A stretch of 64,000 nucleotides of DNA, from positions 868,001 to 932,000 of the forward strand of contig NC_030820.1 of NCBI RefSeq assembly GCF_001704415.2, read 5' to 3'. The notes beneath the pieces were generated by a model. The model was not told the DNA's origin. It did no database searches and worked only from the letters and a program-made list of their open reading frames with translations. The DNA comes from Capra hircus. Its lineage: Eukaryota; Chordata; Mammalia; Artiodactyla; Bovidae. The stretch's first letter is position 1. Each line of letters starts with the position of its first letter. Both the position numbers and the translations under genes were made by a program. Shown one piece after another: positions 33,640 through 45,588 of the stretch.

Positions 33640-35560
33640 AAGGTAGGTACAGCCATGGTGCTAAATACTTTTCATACTTATCACTTTTATGGCTGAATAA
33701 TAATCCATTGAAATGTAAAATATTTACCATCAATTCACTATGTAATAATTACACAATTTCCATTTTATTTCTGTTATAAATAACTCTGAAACAAACATCT
33801 ATTATTTTGTGTCTTTATTGTTATTTCCTTAAATTGTAGTCCTAGCAGTGGACTTACTTGTTCAAATACATCTGATCACACCTGTTATCATGGAGTTCTT
33901 CATTTTCTCTCCTTCCACGTGCGTGTGTCTTTTTTCTCACAGTGGCAGTTCTGTTTCCTAAGGGCACCCTGTGGTTACCCACACCCCCTGGTGTACAAGC
34001 AAGGAGGGCACTCTGTGCTCGTCCTGGGGTCTTTCTCATTCCTTTGTACAACAGTGTAGTACTCCACTGTGCCGTGCTCTGTAGTTTATTCAGCTGGTCT
34101 TCTGTGGATGATCATGTAGGTTGTTTCCAATAGTTTACTGTGTGAAGCTGCAATTTCAAAAACAAAACCAACAAGCCCGCAAAACTTTATGTGTGTCTTG
34201 CCATACATATGCAGAGGTTTCCTTTCAGGAAAAATTCCTAGGATTGATTATTTTGCTAAGCTCTCCTTCATAGGATTTTTACTTTGTTTCATTTGCTTTA
34301 TACCCCCTGTAATGTATAAGGATATCTTCCCCCCCCTACCCTCAGCCTTAACACAACATATTTTGTTAAGTTTTATATTTTTGTCAGTTTGATATGATAT
34401 GTTATTAATACAGTTTTAACTTGTATTTTTCTTACTCTGCTTGAAATTAAGCATTCTTTCGTATGTCTAAGAACCATATTTATTTTTTCTGTCAACTTCT
34501 GTTCATCTATTTTGCATTTTTCTACCTGCTCTTTTAGCCTCCTTAGTTTTTTTTTTTTTTTTTGCAGTTCTTTAAGATAGTTACCTCTATCTATGATAAA
34601 GCTGCAAAAATGTTCTCCTGCTTTGTCTTTTGCCTTTTGCAATTGCTTATGATTTTTTTGCCATGCAAGTAAGTCTTCACTTGTTATTTTCATGTAGTCA
34701 ACTTGTTAAATTTTTATTTTATTGCTTTTGGATTTTGAGTCACAGAAAGTCTTTTTCTGTATCTAAAAACATTCACCTGTAGTTTTCTCCTAGTATGGTT
34801 TCGTGTTTTTACACTTAGATCTTGGATCATCTAGAAATATTTTATGTTGTATTTTTTGAGGTATGGATCCAATTTTATCTTCTTCCAGCTTGATATCCTT
34901 TTGTTAAAACACTGTTTTTTAAATTTTAAATTAAGTAATTTATTTTAATTGGAGGCTAATTACTTTACAATATTGTGGTGGGTTTTGCCATGCTTCGACA
35001 TGAATCAACCACGGATGCACATGGGTCCCCATCCTGAACCCCCCTCCCTCCCACCCCATCCCTCTGGGTTGTCCCAGCGCACCAGCTTTGAGAGCCCTGT
35101 TTCATGCATCAAACTTGCACTGGTCATCTGTTTCACATATGGTAATACACGTTTCAATGCTATTCTCAGAATCCTTTACACTGTTTGTGCGAATGCAAAC
35201 TGGTACAGCCACTATGAGAAAAGTGTGGAGATTCCTTAAAAAACTGGAAATAGAACTGCCATACAACACTATTTTTTTAAGTCCATGTTTTGCCTTAATC
35301 TGGTGTCAAGGTGTTTCAATACCATTTAAGAATCCAGTTGTATCTTTTTTCACCTTGTTGTGCACTTGTGCCAACACCATTTATTATAAAGGCCATGTTT
35401 TACACAATTTATTTAGCTGTCTAACTTTTGTCCTGGTGAGTTGAGGTTCTACTCTTTTCATATATTAATGTAATCTTTTGACATGTGCCTGAGCCTATTT
35501 CTGGACTATATTCTATTTCACTGTTCAGTTGGACTGTTATGTATACTGGAGTACTTTAAA
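33640..35560 (-). mobile_element. Ancient L1 remnants, antisense
   Basis: Scattered antisense L1 hallmarks: ggctgaataataatccattg (33693), 'catgtaggttgtttccaatag' (34114), 'gtagtcaacttgttaaat' (34695), 'ggtatggatccaattttatcttcttcc' (34861) and 'tgccaacaccatttattat' (35370). Probably more than one old fragment. Interrupted by the young L1 at 34919-35265. The 106-codon lysine-rich minus ORF at 34373-34693 is antisense-frame noise within this remnant and includes a homopolymer. Confidence 0.65.
34919..35265 (-). mobile_element. Bovine-type L1 insertion with 5' inversion
   Basis: 34919 to about 35165 is antisense bovine L1 3' UTR (aattggaggctaattacttt, 'gacatgaatcaaccacggatg', ccccatcctgaacccccctc). 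From about 35166 to 35265 the sequence is sense-strand ORF2 C-terminus (gaatgcaaactggtacagcc, gtgtggagattccttaaaaa). Imperfect flanking repeats aacactgttttttaa / aacactatttttttaa support a single twin-primed insertion. Confidence 0.7.
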
Positions 35561-35569
35561 TTCGGATTC

Positions 35570-36490
35570 TACAAGGGAAAAGTGAAATATCAGTCCAAAA
35601 TGACAAAAAAAAGGAAGTTATAATTTTTTTTTTATCAACCCATATGTCTGCTGAATTTTGCACTCAATACTATTCTCTCCTTTACTCTAAACTTCTCATA
35701 GAAAAAATACTTTGCCCTTAGGCAATTCTTGTTTGTTTTATGTATTTTGTGTAGTTATGACATGACTTTGCTAATTTAAAAATGTTTAATTTTTTATTTT
35801 TATTTTTTAATCCCTAGAAATCAAAAACAAAATCATTATCAGATAAGCAATTGATATTGACATCTTGTAAATTTAACCACGAGATCCAAGAAATGAAAGC
35901 AAGAGAACATGCGTGGTTTTCTGCCTTACAATTTTGGCTTTTAGAAAACTATGCCGTCCTCGAGTTGTCCGTTCTATAACTTTTGAGCACGTTTTATGTA
36001 AAAATAACTCCTGCGCACTATTCATGTTGGCAGGCCCTTTAAATAGCCATAAAACACGTGGGAGCAGATGAATGCTGCATCTGCCCTGTGCTTTTTAAGT
36101 CTGTCAATTTTATGGAATACAAATCTTACATAAAGTCTTTTTTACATGCCCTTTTGCTTCTGGTGGCCCAGGGAAGTACTGGAGCTGCATTACGTAGGTG
36201 AAAATGTCACATTTTCTGATTGGATTTTCATCTAAGGAAGGTGAGAGCTGTCAGTTTCCCTTTCTAACTGTTGAAATGATGTTCCAGGTTGACTAAGTTT
36301 TCCTTTCAAAGAATAATAGGAGTAGCAAGTGTCTGTGACCTGTTTATTTGAGTCAGAATTTTTCTAAACAGTGATCACCAGGAACATAACCATTCTTACC
36401 ATTTATAACCTTTGAGATGTCAGCATTCAAATTATATTAGTCATTTGAATAACAGTAGAATTGGTCTAGCTTAATGTATTTAAATTGTTT
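35570..36490. other. Unassigned intronic sequence
   Basis: Nothing recognised with confidence. Confidence 0.5.
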
Positions 36491-36499
36491 TTATTTTTG

Positions 36500-37640
36500 G
36501 AAAAAAAAGCAATACATGCATCTAACTAAAAAAAATGTTACATGCATCTAACTAACAATGTTAAAGGGTTCATTAAAAAGTATACATTCTACCCTTATTT
36601 CTTCTGCTCCCTTCCCAGAAGCAACAGTTCATACTTATTTCCTTCCCACCAGTGCTCCCCCCTCCCCCGCCCCACACCCCACTGCCCAGGAAATCTATGC
36701 ATCTACCAGCCCAATTAAAAACATTTTACTCTATATAAATGATGGCATACTATCAAATGTTAAACTCCAACAATATGTCTCAGAAATTATGCCTTATATC
36801 TACTTCATTAGAAACTCTATTTTATTTTATAGATGCACCAGCATTTATTTTTTGAGTTACTTCTTAATAAGTATTTTATTATTTCTAAGTTTTTGCTGCT
36901 CCAAATAATGCTTCAATATGGATTTATTAAATATATTTTGGGATATAATATGGGTACATTTGAATTTCCTACAACTGAAATTCTTGTATCCACCTGTATT
37001 TTAAATTATAAAACATATTACCAATTTGCTTTTGAATCATTTATGCTTCCATCAATAACATTCAAATTGCCTATTTATTTACATTGTTAATAGTGTTTTA
37101 CTAACCTTTTTTGATTTTTGTAAATATGCTAGATGAAACACTGATAGCTCTTTATTATTTAAATTTGTGTTTCTCCCATGATGAGTGAAGAACTTTTTCT
37201 TCTCTGCAGTATATTTGTATTTCTTCCTATAACCTTTGGCCAACTCTATGGGCATGAGTTTGAGTAAGTTCCTGGAGTTGGTGATGGACAGGGAAGCCTG
37301 GCGTGCTGCAGTCCATGGGGTCGCAAATAGTTGGACACGACTGAGTGACTGAACTGAACTGAACCTTTGCCCATTTTCCAGTGGATTATTTACTTTTTTA
37401 AAAATTGCTTTATATTTTGATATGTTAAGAGCTGTCTGTCATGTGTTATTTCCAACTTTTTAATTTGATTTTGTGGAATTTTTGCTTTCCAGATTTTTTT
37501 GGTCATATTTGTTAATCATGTTCTTTATGAGTTTCCGATTTGGAGTGCTACTTGCAAGAGTCATCCATTCTAAAATAATAAAGAAAATTTTGTGATTTCT
37601 TCTGATTTTTTTTATGTTTTAATTTTTTATGATTGTCCTT
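36500..37640 (-). mobile_element. Ancient L1 3' region, antisense
   Basis: L1M-like antisense features: ataaatgatggcatactatc, tttgctgctccaaataatgc, ttcctacaactgaaattctt, catttatgcttccatcaata, and gatgagtgaagaactttttc. Interrupted by a short BovB at 37243-37365, after which 'cctttgcccattttccagtgg' continues the same L1. Confidence 0.6.
37243..37365 (+). mobile_element. BovB 3' end (123 bp) nested in old L1
   Basis: Matches the last BovB residues: 'gttggtgatggacagggaagcctggcgtgctgcagtcc' and cacgactgagtgactgaact gaactgaac. A short direct repeat aacctttg flanks it. Confidence 0.88.
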
Positions 37641-37684
37641 TAAGCCATCTGGACCTTATTTTATGACAGTGACAAAGGGATCTT

Positions 37685-38050
37685 CATTAGTCAGGATGGG
37701 CTAAGATAGGCCTGAAAACAAACAACTGCTCAATGTCAGTGGAATAGCACATCAGAAATTTCTTACTTCCTCTGTTTGCTGGAGGTCTGAAACCTTCCAA
37801 ACTACCCTCAGCAATATAGGCTACTTCTATTTTGAGCTCTGCCATCTCAACAGAAGGCCTTTGCTTTTTCTGGGTAAGGAGATGAGAAGCAGCTGTGGAA
37901 ACAATGGAGACTTTTCAGTGGGTCAGCCCAGAAGTGACCCATATTCCCTCTACTCACATTTCATTGGCCAGATCTAGTCACATGGTCCAGCTCAACTGCA
38001 TGGGGACTGGGCAATATAGTTTCCAATATTCCCAGAGAAGAAAGGAAGAC
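37685..38050 (+). mobile_element. Ancient medium-reiteration repeat
   Basis: 'cattagtcaggatgggcta', 'aaacaaacaactgctcaatgtcagtggaatagcac', 'cattggccagatctagtcacatgg' follow a known mammal-wide repeat pattern. Family name not certain. Confidence 0.5.
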
Positions 38051-38317
38051 CGAATATGGTAAGTCCACTGTGTACAAACCTTCAAGTTGCTGACTTTCAA
38101 AGATCTGACCTTGTGTTGGCATGTCCAATCACGTAAGTTAGTTCATGCGTCTCACACAAAACATCACGTGCATGCATCCTGTACAAGCGGTTGTGCTTTC
38201 GTCTACTTTGCAGTACTGTATACAACATAGTATTACAGTATCTTGATTTCAAGCCCAGGAAGTCCAGAAGCAAGCATAAAAACAGCGGTGATGTAAGTGG
38301 TACTGCTAAGCAATATG

Positions 38318-38395
38318 TGTGCTTATGGCTGATTCATGTTGAGGTTTGACAGAAAACAGCAAAATTCTGTAAAACAATTATCCTTCAATAAAAAT
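38318..38395 (+). mobile_element. Bovine-type L1 3' tail within the Tigger 5' region
   Basis: 'gtgtgcttatggctgattcatgttgaggtttgacag', then caattatccttcaataaaaa, resembles the terminal ~80 bp of bovine L1. TSD not clear. Confidence 0.5.
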
Positions 38396-38441
38396 GATAT
38401 AAAAAAGTGAAAATAATTGAGAGATTGAAGTGAGGCAAAAA

Positions 38442-40059
38442 GATGGTAGGCTTTACTTGTTCTTATAACATAAATCTTTCAACCATTGGCATGATTCTAA
38501 AGAACAGGGACAAAATCATGGAGTGTGTGAAGTTTTCCATGCTGATTATGTCAGAAATAACACTGAAGAAACATGGAAAAGGATGGAGGAGATGGAGAAG
38601 GGTGGAGCAGATGGAGAAGCTTCTCAGTGTGTGGAGGCAGAATCAGTGTCACTGGTGAGTATTGTCCAGCTTAATGCTGATTCAAGAGAAAGCGAAAAGC
38701 CTTTACAAAGACTTGAAGAAGAAGCATGGTGAAGAATCAGACTGTGCATCTTTTAATACAAGCCATGCAGGTTTCATCAGTTCAAGGCTAGAGCCAAACT
38801 TCATTATGTAAAAGTAAGTGGCAAGGCAGCAGGTGCAGATATGGTTGCTGCCTGGGAATTTCCTGAAATGCTTCAGGAAATTTTTGATGAAGGCATGTAT
38901 TTACCCAAGCATATTTTTTATGTGGTGAGACAAGACTGTACTGAAAGAGTATGCCAGCGCAAAGTTATTCTATATCAGTAAGGAGGAAAAGTTGATGGGA
39001 GGGTATGAAGCAGCAAAGGATAGGGTCAATCAGCTGTTTGGTGGCAGCACTTCTGGCAATGTAAAACTGAAGCCTGTCTTGGTTTATCATTCAGAAAACC
39101 CAAGAACCCTTAAAAATATAGCCATGGGCTATTTTCCTATTGTGTGGGAGAGTAACCCCAAAGACTCAGTTACATAGGCCATTTTCCAAGACTGGTTTTT
39201 CCACCACTTTATCCCAGAGATAGAGAAATATTGCTTGGAATAGAACATCCTATTCAACATTCTTTTGCTGCCTGACAAATGGGCCACACTCCCGACACAT
39301 GGCTGACTTTCATCCCAGTGTCAAAGTAGTACATCTATCACCCAGTGCTACATTGCTCAGCCAACCTATGGGCCAGGAAATTATAGTGACTTTTGATAAA
39401 TATTATTTATGTCACACTTTTCATCAGTCAGTAAAGGTGAGTGACAGATCAGGAATAGCCTTGCAACAATTTTGGAAGGACTGTAACATCTACAAGGCTA
39501 TAAAAAACATTGGCTTTCCTTGGAGTGAAGTTATGGCCATCACCATGACTGGAGTTTGTAAGAACCTTTGCCCACAGCTTGTTCATGAGTTTCATGGATA
39601 TGCAAAGATTGACAAGGAGTCCGAAGAAGTCTTCAGCGACTTAGTGACCTCCAGTGAGAAGCTGGAGCTAGACCTCCAACAGGACAGCTTCACTGAACTC
39701 CTTGTGCAAGGTGAGGAGCTTATGAATGAAGACCTGATGGAATTGGACCCTAGAGAAGGGAAGAAGAGAGACAGGAGGGAGAAGTAACTGAAGCACTGAA
39801 GAGATTCATGGTACAGGAAATGGCAAGCGGATTTTCTTTATTTGAGAAGGCATTGTTAGATTTTGTGACACGGGACCTGAACTTAGAACAATACACAAAG
39901 GTTGCAGCAGCCATTGAGAATGCAGTCCACCACTACCGTGACATCTATGACAAGACGAAAACAAGAGCTGCTACCTCGATATCACTGGATCATTGTTTCA
40001 AAGGGGTAGATGCAATTGGATCCAGCAGAACCTATGTCGTCAGCGTCAGGTGTGAGTGA
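38442..40059 (+). pseudogene. Tigger transposase pseudogene
   Basis: Relic of the CENP-B/jerky-like transposase of Tigger. In order: helix-turn-helix part (NLSTIGMILKNRDKIMECVK, 38443-38658); a second DNA-binding segment shifted to another frame (38700 on); DDE-domain piece GNVKLKPVLVYHSENPRTLK (in 38992-39177, ending at a stop); and a C-terminal part (39299-39787) with VHLSPSATLLSQPMGQEI and FWKDCNIYKAIKNIGFPWSE. The tail at 39808-40059 reads EMASGFSLFEKALLDF. At least three stops or frameshifts separate the pieces. The catalytic LDNAPGH-type motif near 39270-39300 is destroyed (reads PDKWATLPTH). No evidence for domestication. Confidence 0.85.
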
Positions 40060-40744
40060 AACCCCAGCTCACTTCACATCCTGTTGCTGCTGGTCTCTCA
40101 GCTCCACCATCTCCCGCCTCCTCCCCCTCCTCTGGGCAGAAACTCTTCCTGCCTGTCGCTCAGGGTCAGCCCCTGTGTGCCAGCTGTTGTACTTTGCAAG
40201 GCACTGTACTATAAAGTTAAACATGTTTTCTTTATTTTTGTGTTTGTTTTTTATGTATTATTTGTGTGAAAATTATTATAAACCTGTTACAGTACAGAAC
40301 TATATAGACAATTGTGTTAGTTGGGTACCTAAGCTGACTTTGTTGGACTTACAAGCAAACTGAAACAGAACTCATTTGTATAATCTACAGGGAACTTACT
40401 GTATTACTGACCTCGTAATGTCTACTACAGTATCAATATTATTGAACTCTATATGGCTACCTTGTTGTCCAACATTAATTATTGCATAATCTCTCTTTTT
40501 CTCACTGGTTTTAAATGCTATCCTGATTATATTCTGAAAGCCTCTCTATGTTCTGGTATTTTTGAACTTTCTATGTAGTTTAGACTAATACTGAAGTGTT
40601 TTAATTTTTATAGCTTTCTAATACATATTATTATTTAATGGAGGTAGTCCTACTTCATTAAGTTTTTTTCACTTATTTTTATTTTCATATGAATTTCAAG
40701 ATCAATTTATATTATTTTCCTAAAATTCCCGTTGATTATTTATT

Positions 40745-40957
40745 CTGGTCTAGTCTGCATCCATGCTGAGTCATGTCCAGCTCTTTTGCAACCCCATGGA
40801 CTGTAGTCCACCAGACTCCTCCGTTTATGGAAATTTTTAGGCAAGGATACTAGAGTGGGTTGCTGTTTCCTTCTCCAGTGGTTCTTCCTGACCCAGAGAT
40901 TGAACCTGACTCTCCTGTATTCCAGGCAGATTCTTTATCACTTAAGCCATCGGTAAA
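40745..40957 (-). mobile_element. Bov-tA SINE with 11-bp TSD
   Basis: Antisense Bov-tA (gctgagtcatgtccagctct ... cagagattgaacctgactct ... atcacttaagccatcgg). TSD gattatttatt at 40734-40744 and 40958-40968, perfect. Confidence 0.95.
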
Positions 40958-40996
40958 GATTATTTATTGGTATTACTTAAATGTTTAGATTAATAT

Positions 40997-41272
40997 GCTG
41001 CTGCTGCTGCTAAGTCACTTCAGTCGTGTCCAGCTCTGTGCGACCCCATAGATGGCAACCCACCAGGCTGCCCCATCCCTGGGATTCTCCAGGCAAGAAC
41101 ACTGGAGTGGGTTGCCATTTCCTTCTCCAATGCATGAAAGTGAAAAGTGAAAGTGAAGTTGCTCAGTCATGTCTGACTCTTAGCGACCTCATGGACTGCA
41201 GCCTACCAGGCTCCTCCGTCCATGGGATTTTCCAGGCAAGAGGACTGGAGTGGGGTGCCATTTCCTTTTCCA
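40997..41272 (-). mobile_element. BOV-A2 dimeric SINE with 12-bp TSD
   Basis: Starts (gct)n, two monomers joined by gcatgaaagtgaaaagtgaa. TSD ttagattaatat (40985-40996) / ttagattaacat (41273-41284), one mismatch. Inserted 28 bp from the previous SINE. Confidence 0.95.
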
Positions 41273-41390
41273 TTAGATTAACATAGTAACAGTTTATGTA
41301 TTTAGCATACTGAGTGTTTCAAGTAGAGCATGTCTGTATTTTTATTCAGGTTGTCCGTTACATGCCTTCTTAATGTTCTCAAGGCTTCAT

Positions 41391-41578
41391 TCAGTGGTCT
41401 CCAATATTTCTGGCACCAGGGACTGGTTTTGTAGAAGACAGTTTTTCCGCAGGTGCAGGGTGGTGGTTTCCGGATGGTTCAGGTGCATTATACTTATTGT
41501 ATAGTTTATTTCTAATATTATTACATCAATTCCACCTCAATCTTTAGGCATTAGATCCCAGAGGTTGGGAGCCCATAG
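41391..41578 (+). mobile_element. Old hAT-like non-autonomous DNA transposon
   Basis: Begins cagtggtctccaatatttct ggcaccagggactgg and ends with the inverted counterpart cccagaggttgggagcccat. Internal region shortened. Family name not certain. Confidence 0.6.
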
Positions 41579-41899
41579 AACATGCACATTTACGTTGTTT
41601 TCTTGGATATTCCATCACTTTGATGCTTTTCTAAGTAGAGCTTTCTTTCATATTTCTAAGTGCCTTGTATTTAATGAAGAAAAACTGATTTGGAGTATAT
41701 TGTTGTATATCCAGGAACTTCACAGAACTCTTTGCAGTCTTTTTCACTTGATGTTTTTCTGTCTAACAAGTATATAACGATACCATATGTAACAAATGAT
41801 AATGTTGTCTCTTCATTTTCAAATTTTATATCTATTTTTCTTTATATTTGTTTTGTTTTCTCTTTTTTTCTCTCTTTTTTTTTCTCATGGTGTTTATTG

Positions 41900-42393
41900 T
41901 TTTTTTTTTAATTTAAATTTTTATTTTTACTTTATTTTGCTTTACAATACTGTATTGGTTTTGGCATACATTGACATGAATCCGCCACAGGTGTACATGA
42001 GCTCCCAAACATGAACCCCCCTCCCACCTCCCACCCCACATCATCCCTCTGGATCATCCCCGTGGACCAGCCCCAAGCATCCTGCATCCTGTATCAAACA
42101 TAGACTGGCGATTCGTTTCTTACGTGATAGTATACATGTTTCAATGCCATTCTCCCAAATCATCCCACCCTCTCCCTCTCCCTCAGAGTCCAAAAGTCCG
42201 CTCTACACATCTGTGTCTCTTTTGCTGTCTTGCATACAGGGTCATCATTACCATCTTTCTAAATTCTATAATATGTATGTGTTAGTATACTGTATTGGTG
42301 TTTTTCTTTCTGGCTTACTTCACTCTGTATAATCGGCTCCAGTTTCATCCATCTCATTAGAACTGATTCAAATGTTTTCTTTTTAATATATTT
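41900..42393 (-). mobile_element. Bovine-type L1 3' end, about 490 bp
   Basis: Left poly-T (reverse poly-A), then antisense 3' UTR ('gacatgaatccgccacaggtg', catgaacccccctcccacct) and the ORF2 terminal region (ttggtgtttttctttctggc, gctccagtttcatccatctc). Closely similar to the 3' ends of the L1 copies at 51385 and 60299, so relatively young. Confidence 0.9.
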
Positions 42394-42528
42394 GAACTTA
42401 AGCATGTATTTTGATGATTTGATAAAGTTCTCCTCCCTTTATTGCTGGGAAAAATTTAATCAATGTTGTATCCAATATTTTACTAGATTCTAAACTCTTT
42501 TTGAATTAGAACTGTCTAATTTAATAAA

Positions 42529-42745
42529 GGCTTTCTCTGGTGGCTCGGGTGGTAAAGAATCCGCCTGCAATGCAGGAGACCTGGGTTGGATCTCTTGGTC
42601 AAGAAGATCTCTAGAAGAAGGGAATGGCTACCCACTCTAGTATTCTTGCTTGGAGAATTCCATGGACAGAGGAGCCTGGTGAGCCACAGTTTATGGGGTC
42701 ACAAAGAGTAGGACATGGCTGAGCAACTAACACACACACATACAC
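42529..42745 (+). mobile_element. Bov-tA SINE with TSD
   Basis: ggctttctctggtggctcgg head, tgcaatgcaggagacctggg, then the body to a (ac)n tail. TSD aatttaataaa / aattcaataaa at 42518-42528 and 42746-42756. Confidence 0.93.
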
Positions 42746-42809
42746 AATTCAATAAAAATTTTAAACACCTCCCACTGGAAAATCCCTATGATTTGTCCCA
42801 AATGATATA

Positions 42810-43090
42810 AAAAGAGAAATGAAGCAAAGTCCTTGCTCTCATAGTTCTTATGCTTGAAACAAGAAAGCCAGAGGTAGTATGCAAATGTCCATAATTCAAA
42901 TTCAGATATGGAAAATGATAAAATAGGAAGGCAAAGAAAGCATTCAGGGATAACATGATTTTAATTTTGTCCTTTGGGGCTGGGAACTGAGATGGCAGGA
43001 GTGGGAGAAAGCAGGCAAGGCTGCACTGCAAACATAGCATTTAAGTGGAATCTCAATAGATGCTTGAGAAGGAGACAGGGGTGCATTGCT
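42810..43090 (+). repeat. L2 LINE fragment
   Basis: 'agtccttgctctcatagttctta' then, spaced as in L2, 'atgataaaataggaagg', 'gcattcagggataac' and 'gatgcttgagaagg'. Diverged. Confidence 0.45.
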
Positions 43091-43526
43091 CTGGCGGCCA
43101 ATCTAGGTCCAGAGGTCAATCAGGACTCATTTCTGAAGGATAATTTTATTCAGCACCTAGAAACGGTCTGCCAGTGCACATTCACGATCATCTGGAGACT
43201 GCATCTCCGTGGGGATGAGACGCTAGTGGCTCATTTTTCTTAATTTGGATGGCCATTCTATTGGAAATTAGAATAATTTCTGTTTCATTAATTGAGAGCC
43301 AGAGATTGTCTATAATTTCATTTGTTGTTCAGAATCCATCCTGAACTTTGACTTGTAAATCAGGCTAATTTGGTCTCATAGATATTTATGTATGAACAGA
43401 AGTTTTCTACTTTTTACCTGTTTTTAATAAGTGAAAAGGGCAACATTCATTTTGTACGAGTAAAATTGTTGTTTTCTTTGCAGACAAATTTTAGTTTAAG
43501 GAATATTGCCAGTCTACCATCATTAA

Positions 43527-45588
43527 GGTATGACCTAAATCAAATCCCTTATGATTATACAGTGGAAGTGAGAAATAGATTTAAGGGCTTAGATCTGGTA
43601 GATAGAGTGCCTGATGAACTATGGAATGAGGTTCGTGACATTGTACAGGAGACAGGGATCAATACAGGGAAAAGAAATGCAAAAAAGCAAAGTGGCTGTC
43701 TGGGGAGGCCGTACAAATAGCTGTGAAAAGAAGAGAGGTGAAAAGAAAAGGAGAAAAGGAAAGATATAAGCATCTGAATGCAGAGTTCCAAAGAATAGCA
43801 AGAAGAGATAAGAAAGCCTTCTTCAGCGATCAATGCAAAGAAATAGAGGAAACAACAGAATGGGAAAGACTAGAGATCTCTTCAAGAAAATTAGAGATAC
43901 CAAGGAAACATTTCATGCAAAGTTGGGCTCGATAAAGGACAGAAATGGTATGGACGTAACAGAAGCAGAAGATATTGAGAAGAGGTGGCAAGAATACATG
44001 GAAGAACTGTATAAAAAGGATCTTCATGACCCAGATAATCATGATGATGTGATCACTAATCTAGAGCCAGACATCTTGGAATGTGAAGTCAAGTGGGCCT
44101 TAGAAAGCATCACTACGAACAAAGCTAGTGGAGGTGACAGAATTCCAGTTGAGCTATTTCAAATCCTGAAAGATGATGCTGTGAAAGTGCTGCACTCAAT
44201 ATGCTAGCAAATTTGGAAAACTCAGCAGTGGCCACAGGACTGGAAAAGGTCAGTTTGCATTCCAATTCCATAGAAAGGCAATGCAAAAGAATGCTCAAAC
44301 TACCACACAATTGCACTCATCTCATATGCTAGTAAAGTAATGCTCAAAATTCTCCAAGCCAGGCTTCAGCAATACGTGACCCATGAACTCCCTGATGTTC
44401 TAGCTGGTTTTAGAAAAGGCAGAGGAACCAGAGATCAAATTGCCAACATCCTCTGGATCATGGAAAAAGCAAGAGAGTTCCAGAAAAACATCTATTTCTG
44501 CTTTATTGACTATGCCAAAGCCTTTGACTATGTGGATCACAATAAGCTATGGAAAATTCTTCAAGAGATGGGAATACCAGACCACCTGACCTGCCTCTTG
44601 AGAACTCTGTATGCAGGTCAGGAAGCAACAGTTAGAACTGGACATGGAACAACAGACTGGTTCCAAATAGGAAAAGGAGTCCATCAAGGCTGTATATTGT
44701 CACCCTGCTTAGTTAACTTCTATGCAGAGTATACCATGAGAAATGCTGGACTGGAAGAAACACAAGCTGGAATCAAGATTGCCGGGAGAAATATCAATAA
44801 CCTCAGATATGCAGATGACACCACTCTTATGGCAGAAAGTGAAGAGGAGCTAAAAAGCCTCTTGATGAAAGTGAAAGTGGAGAGTGAAAAAGTTGGTTTA
44901 AAGCTCAACATTCAGAAAATGAAAATCATGGCATCCAGTCCCATCACTTCATGGGAAATAGATGGGGAAACAGTGGAAACAGTATCAGACTTTATCTTTT
45001 TGGGCTCCAAAATCACTGCAGATGGTGACTACAGCCATGAAATTAACAGATGCTTACTCCTTGGAAGAAAAGTTATGACCGACCTAGATAGTATATTCAA
45101 AAGCAGAGACATTACTTTGCTGACGAAGGTCCATCTAGTCAAGGCTATGTTTTTTCCTGTGTTCATGTATGGATGTGAGAGTTGGACTGTGAAGAAAGCT
45201 GAGCACCGAAGAATTGATGTGTTTGAACTGTGGTGTTGGAGAAGACTCTTGAGAGTCCCTTGGACTGCAAGGAGATCCAACCTGTCCATTCTGAAGGAGA
45301 TCAGCCCTGGGATTTCTTTGGAAGGAATGATGCTAAAGCTGAAGCTCCAGTACTTTGGCCACCTCATGGGAAGAGTTGACTCACTGGAAAAGACTCTGAT
45401 GCTGGGAGGGAATGTGGACAGGAGGAGAAGGGGACGACCAAGGATGGGATGGATGGATGGCATCACGGACTCGATGGACGTGAGTCTGAGTGAACTCCGG
45501 GAGTTGGTGATGGACAGGGAGGCCTGGCATGCTGCGATTCATGGGATTGCAAAGAGTCAGACACGACTGAGCGACTGAACTGAACTGA
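43527..45588 (+). mobile_element. Young BovB LINE with perfect 11-bp TSD
   Basis: Sense-strand BovB from the linker preceding the RT (gtatgacctaaatcaaatcc) to the terminal gcgactgaactgaactga. Flanked by accatcattaa at 43516-43526 and 45589-45599. About 2.06 kb, 5' truncated. Few differences from the other young copies, with long open stretches. Confidence 0.95.
43554..45578 (+). pseudogene. BovB ORF2 copy with a few stops and frameshifts
   Basis: Open pieces: 43388-43720 (its BovB part includes VEVRNRFKGLDLVDRVPDEL), 43723-43935 (another frame), 43833-44207 (KIRDTKETFHAKLGSIKDRN through DDAVKVLHSIC, ended by a tag) and 44340-45578, a 412-codon frame covering RT and the full C-terminus to the natural stop (ending GIAKSQTRLSD). 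In the last, motif A FIDYAKAFDYVDH is at residues 55-67, QGCILSP at about 116-122 and YADD at 157-160. In-frame TAG codons at about 44205 and 44271 and earlier frameshifts separate them. No endonuclease domain. Transcription in sense with PLCB1 is passive, as intron. Confidence 0.85.

Larger units (their letters stand above)
38057..40401 (+). mobile_element. Complete Tigger (pogo-type) DNA transposon fossil
   Basis: Terminal inverted repeats: left tggtaagtccactgtgtaca; right end, reverse complemented, cagtaagttccctgtagatt. TA dinucleotides flank both ends (38055-38056 and 40402-40403), the Tc1/mariner/pogo target duplication. Length about 2.35 kb fits an autonomous Tigger. It contains a decayed transposase and a short inserted L1 tail. 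The family predates ruminants and is long extinct in mammals. Confidence 0.88.

Noticed and set aside
34373..34693. Lysine-rich coiled-coil-like ORF on the minus strand
   Set aside because: It lies in an ancient L1 remnant and its KKKKK region comes from a homopolymer; composition explains it.
38057..38300. Promoter or separate gene 5' of the transposase
   Set aside because: Sequence is the 5' untranslated part and terminal repeat of the Tigger element.
39299..39787. 162-codon ORF as a domesticated transposase gene
   Set aside because: It is a C-terminal piece of a Tigger transposase whose other parts carry stops and frameshifts, and the catalytic motif just upstream is lost.
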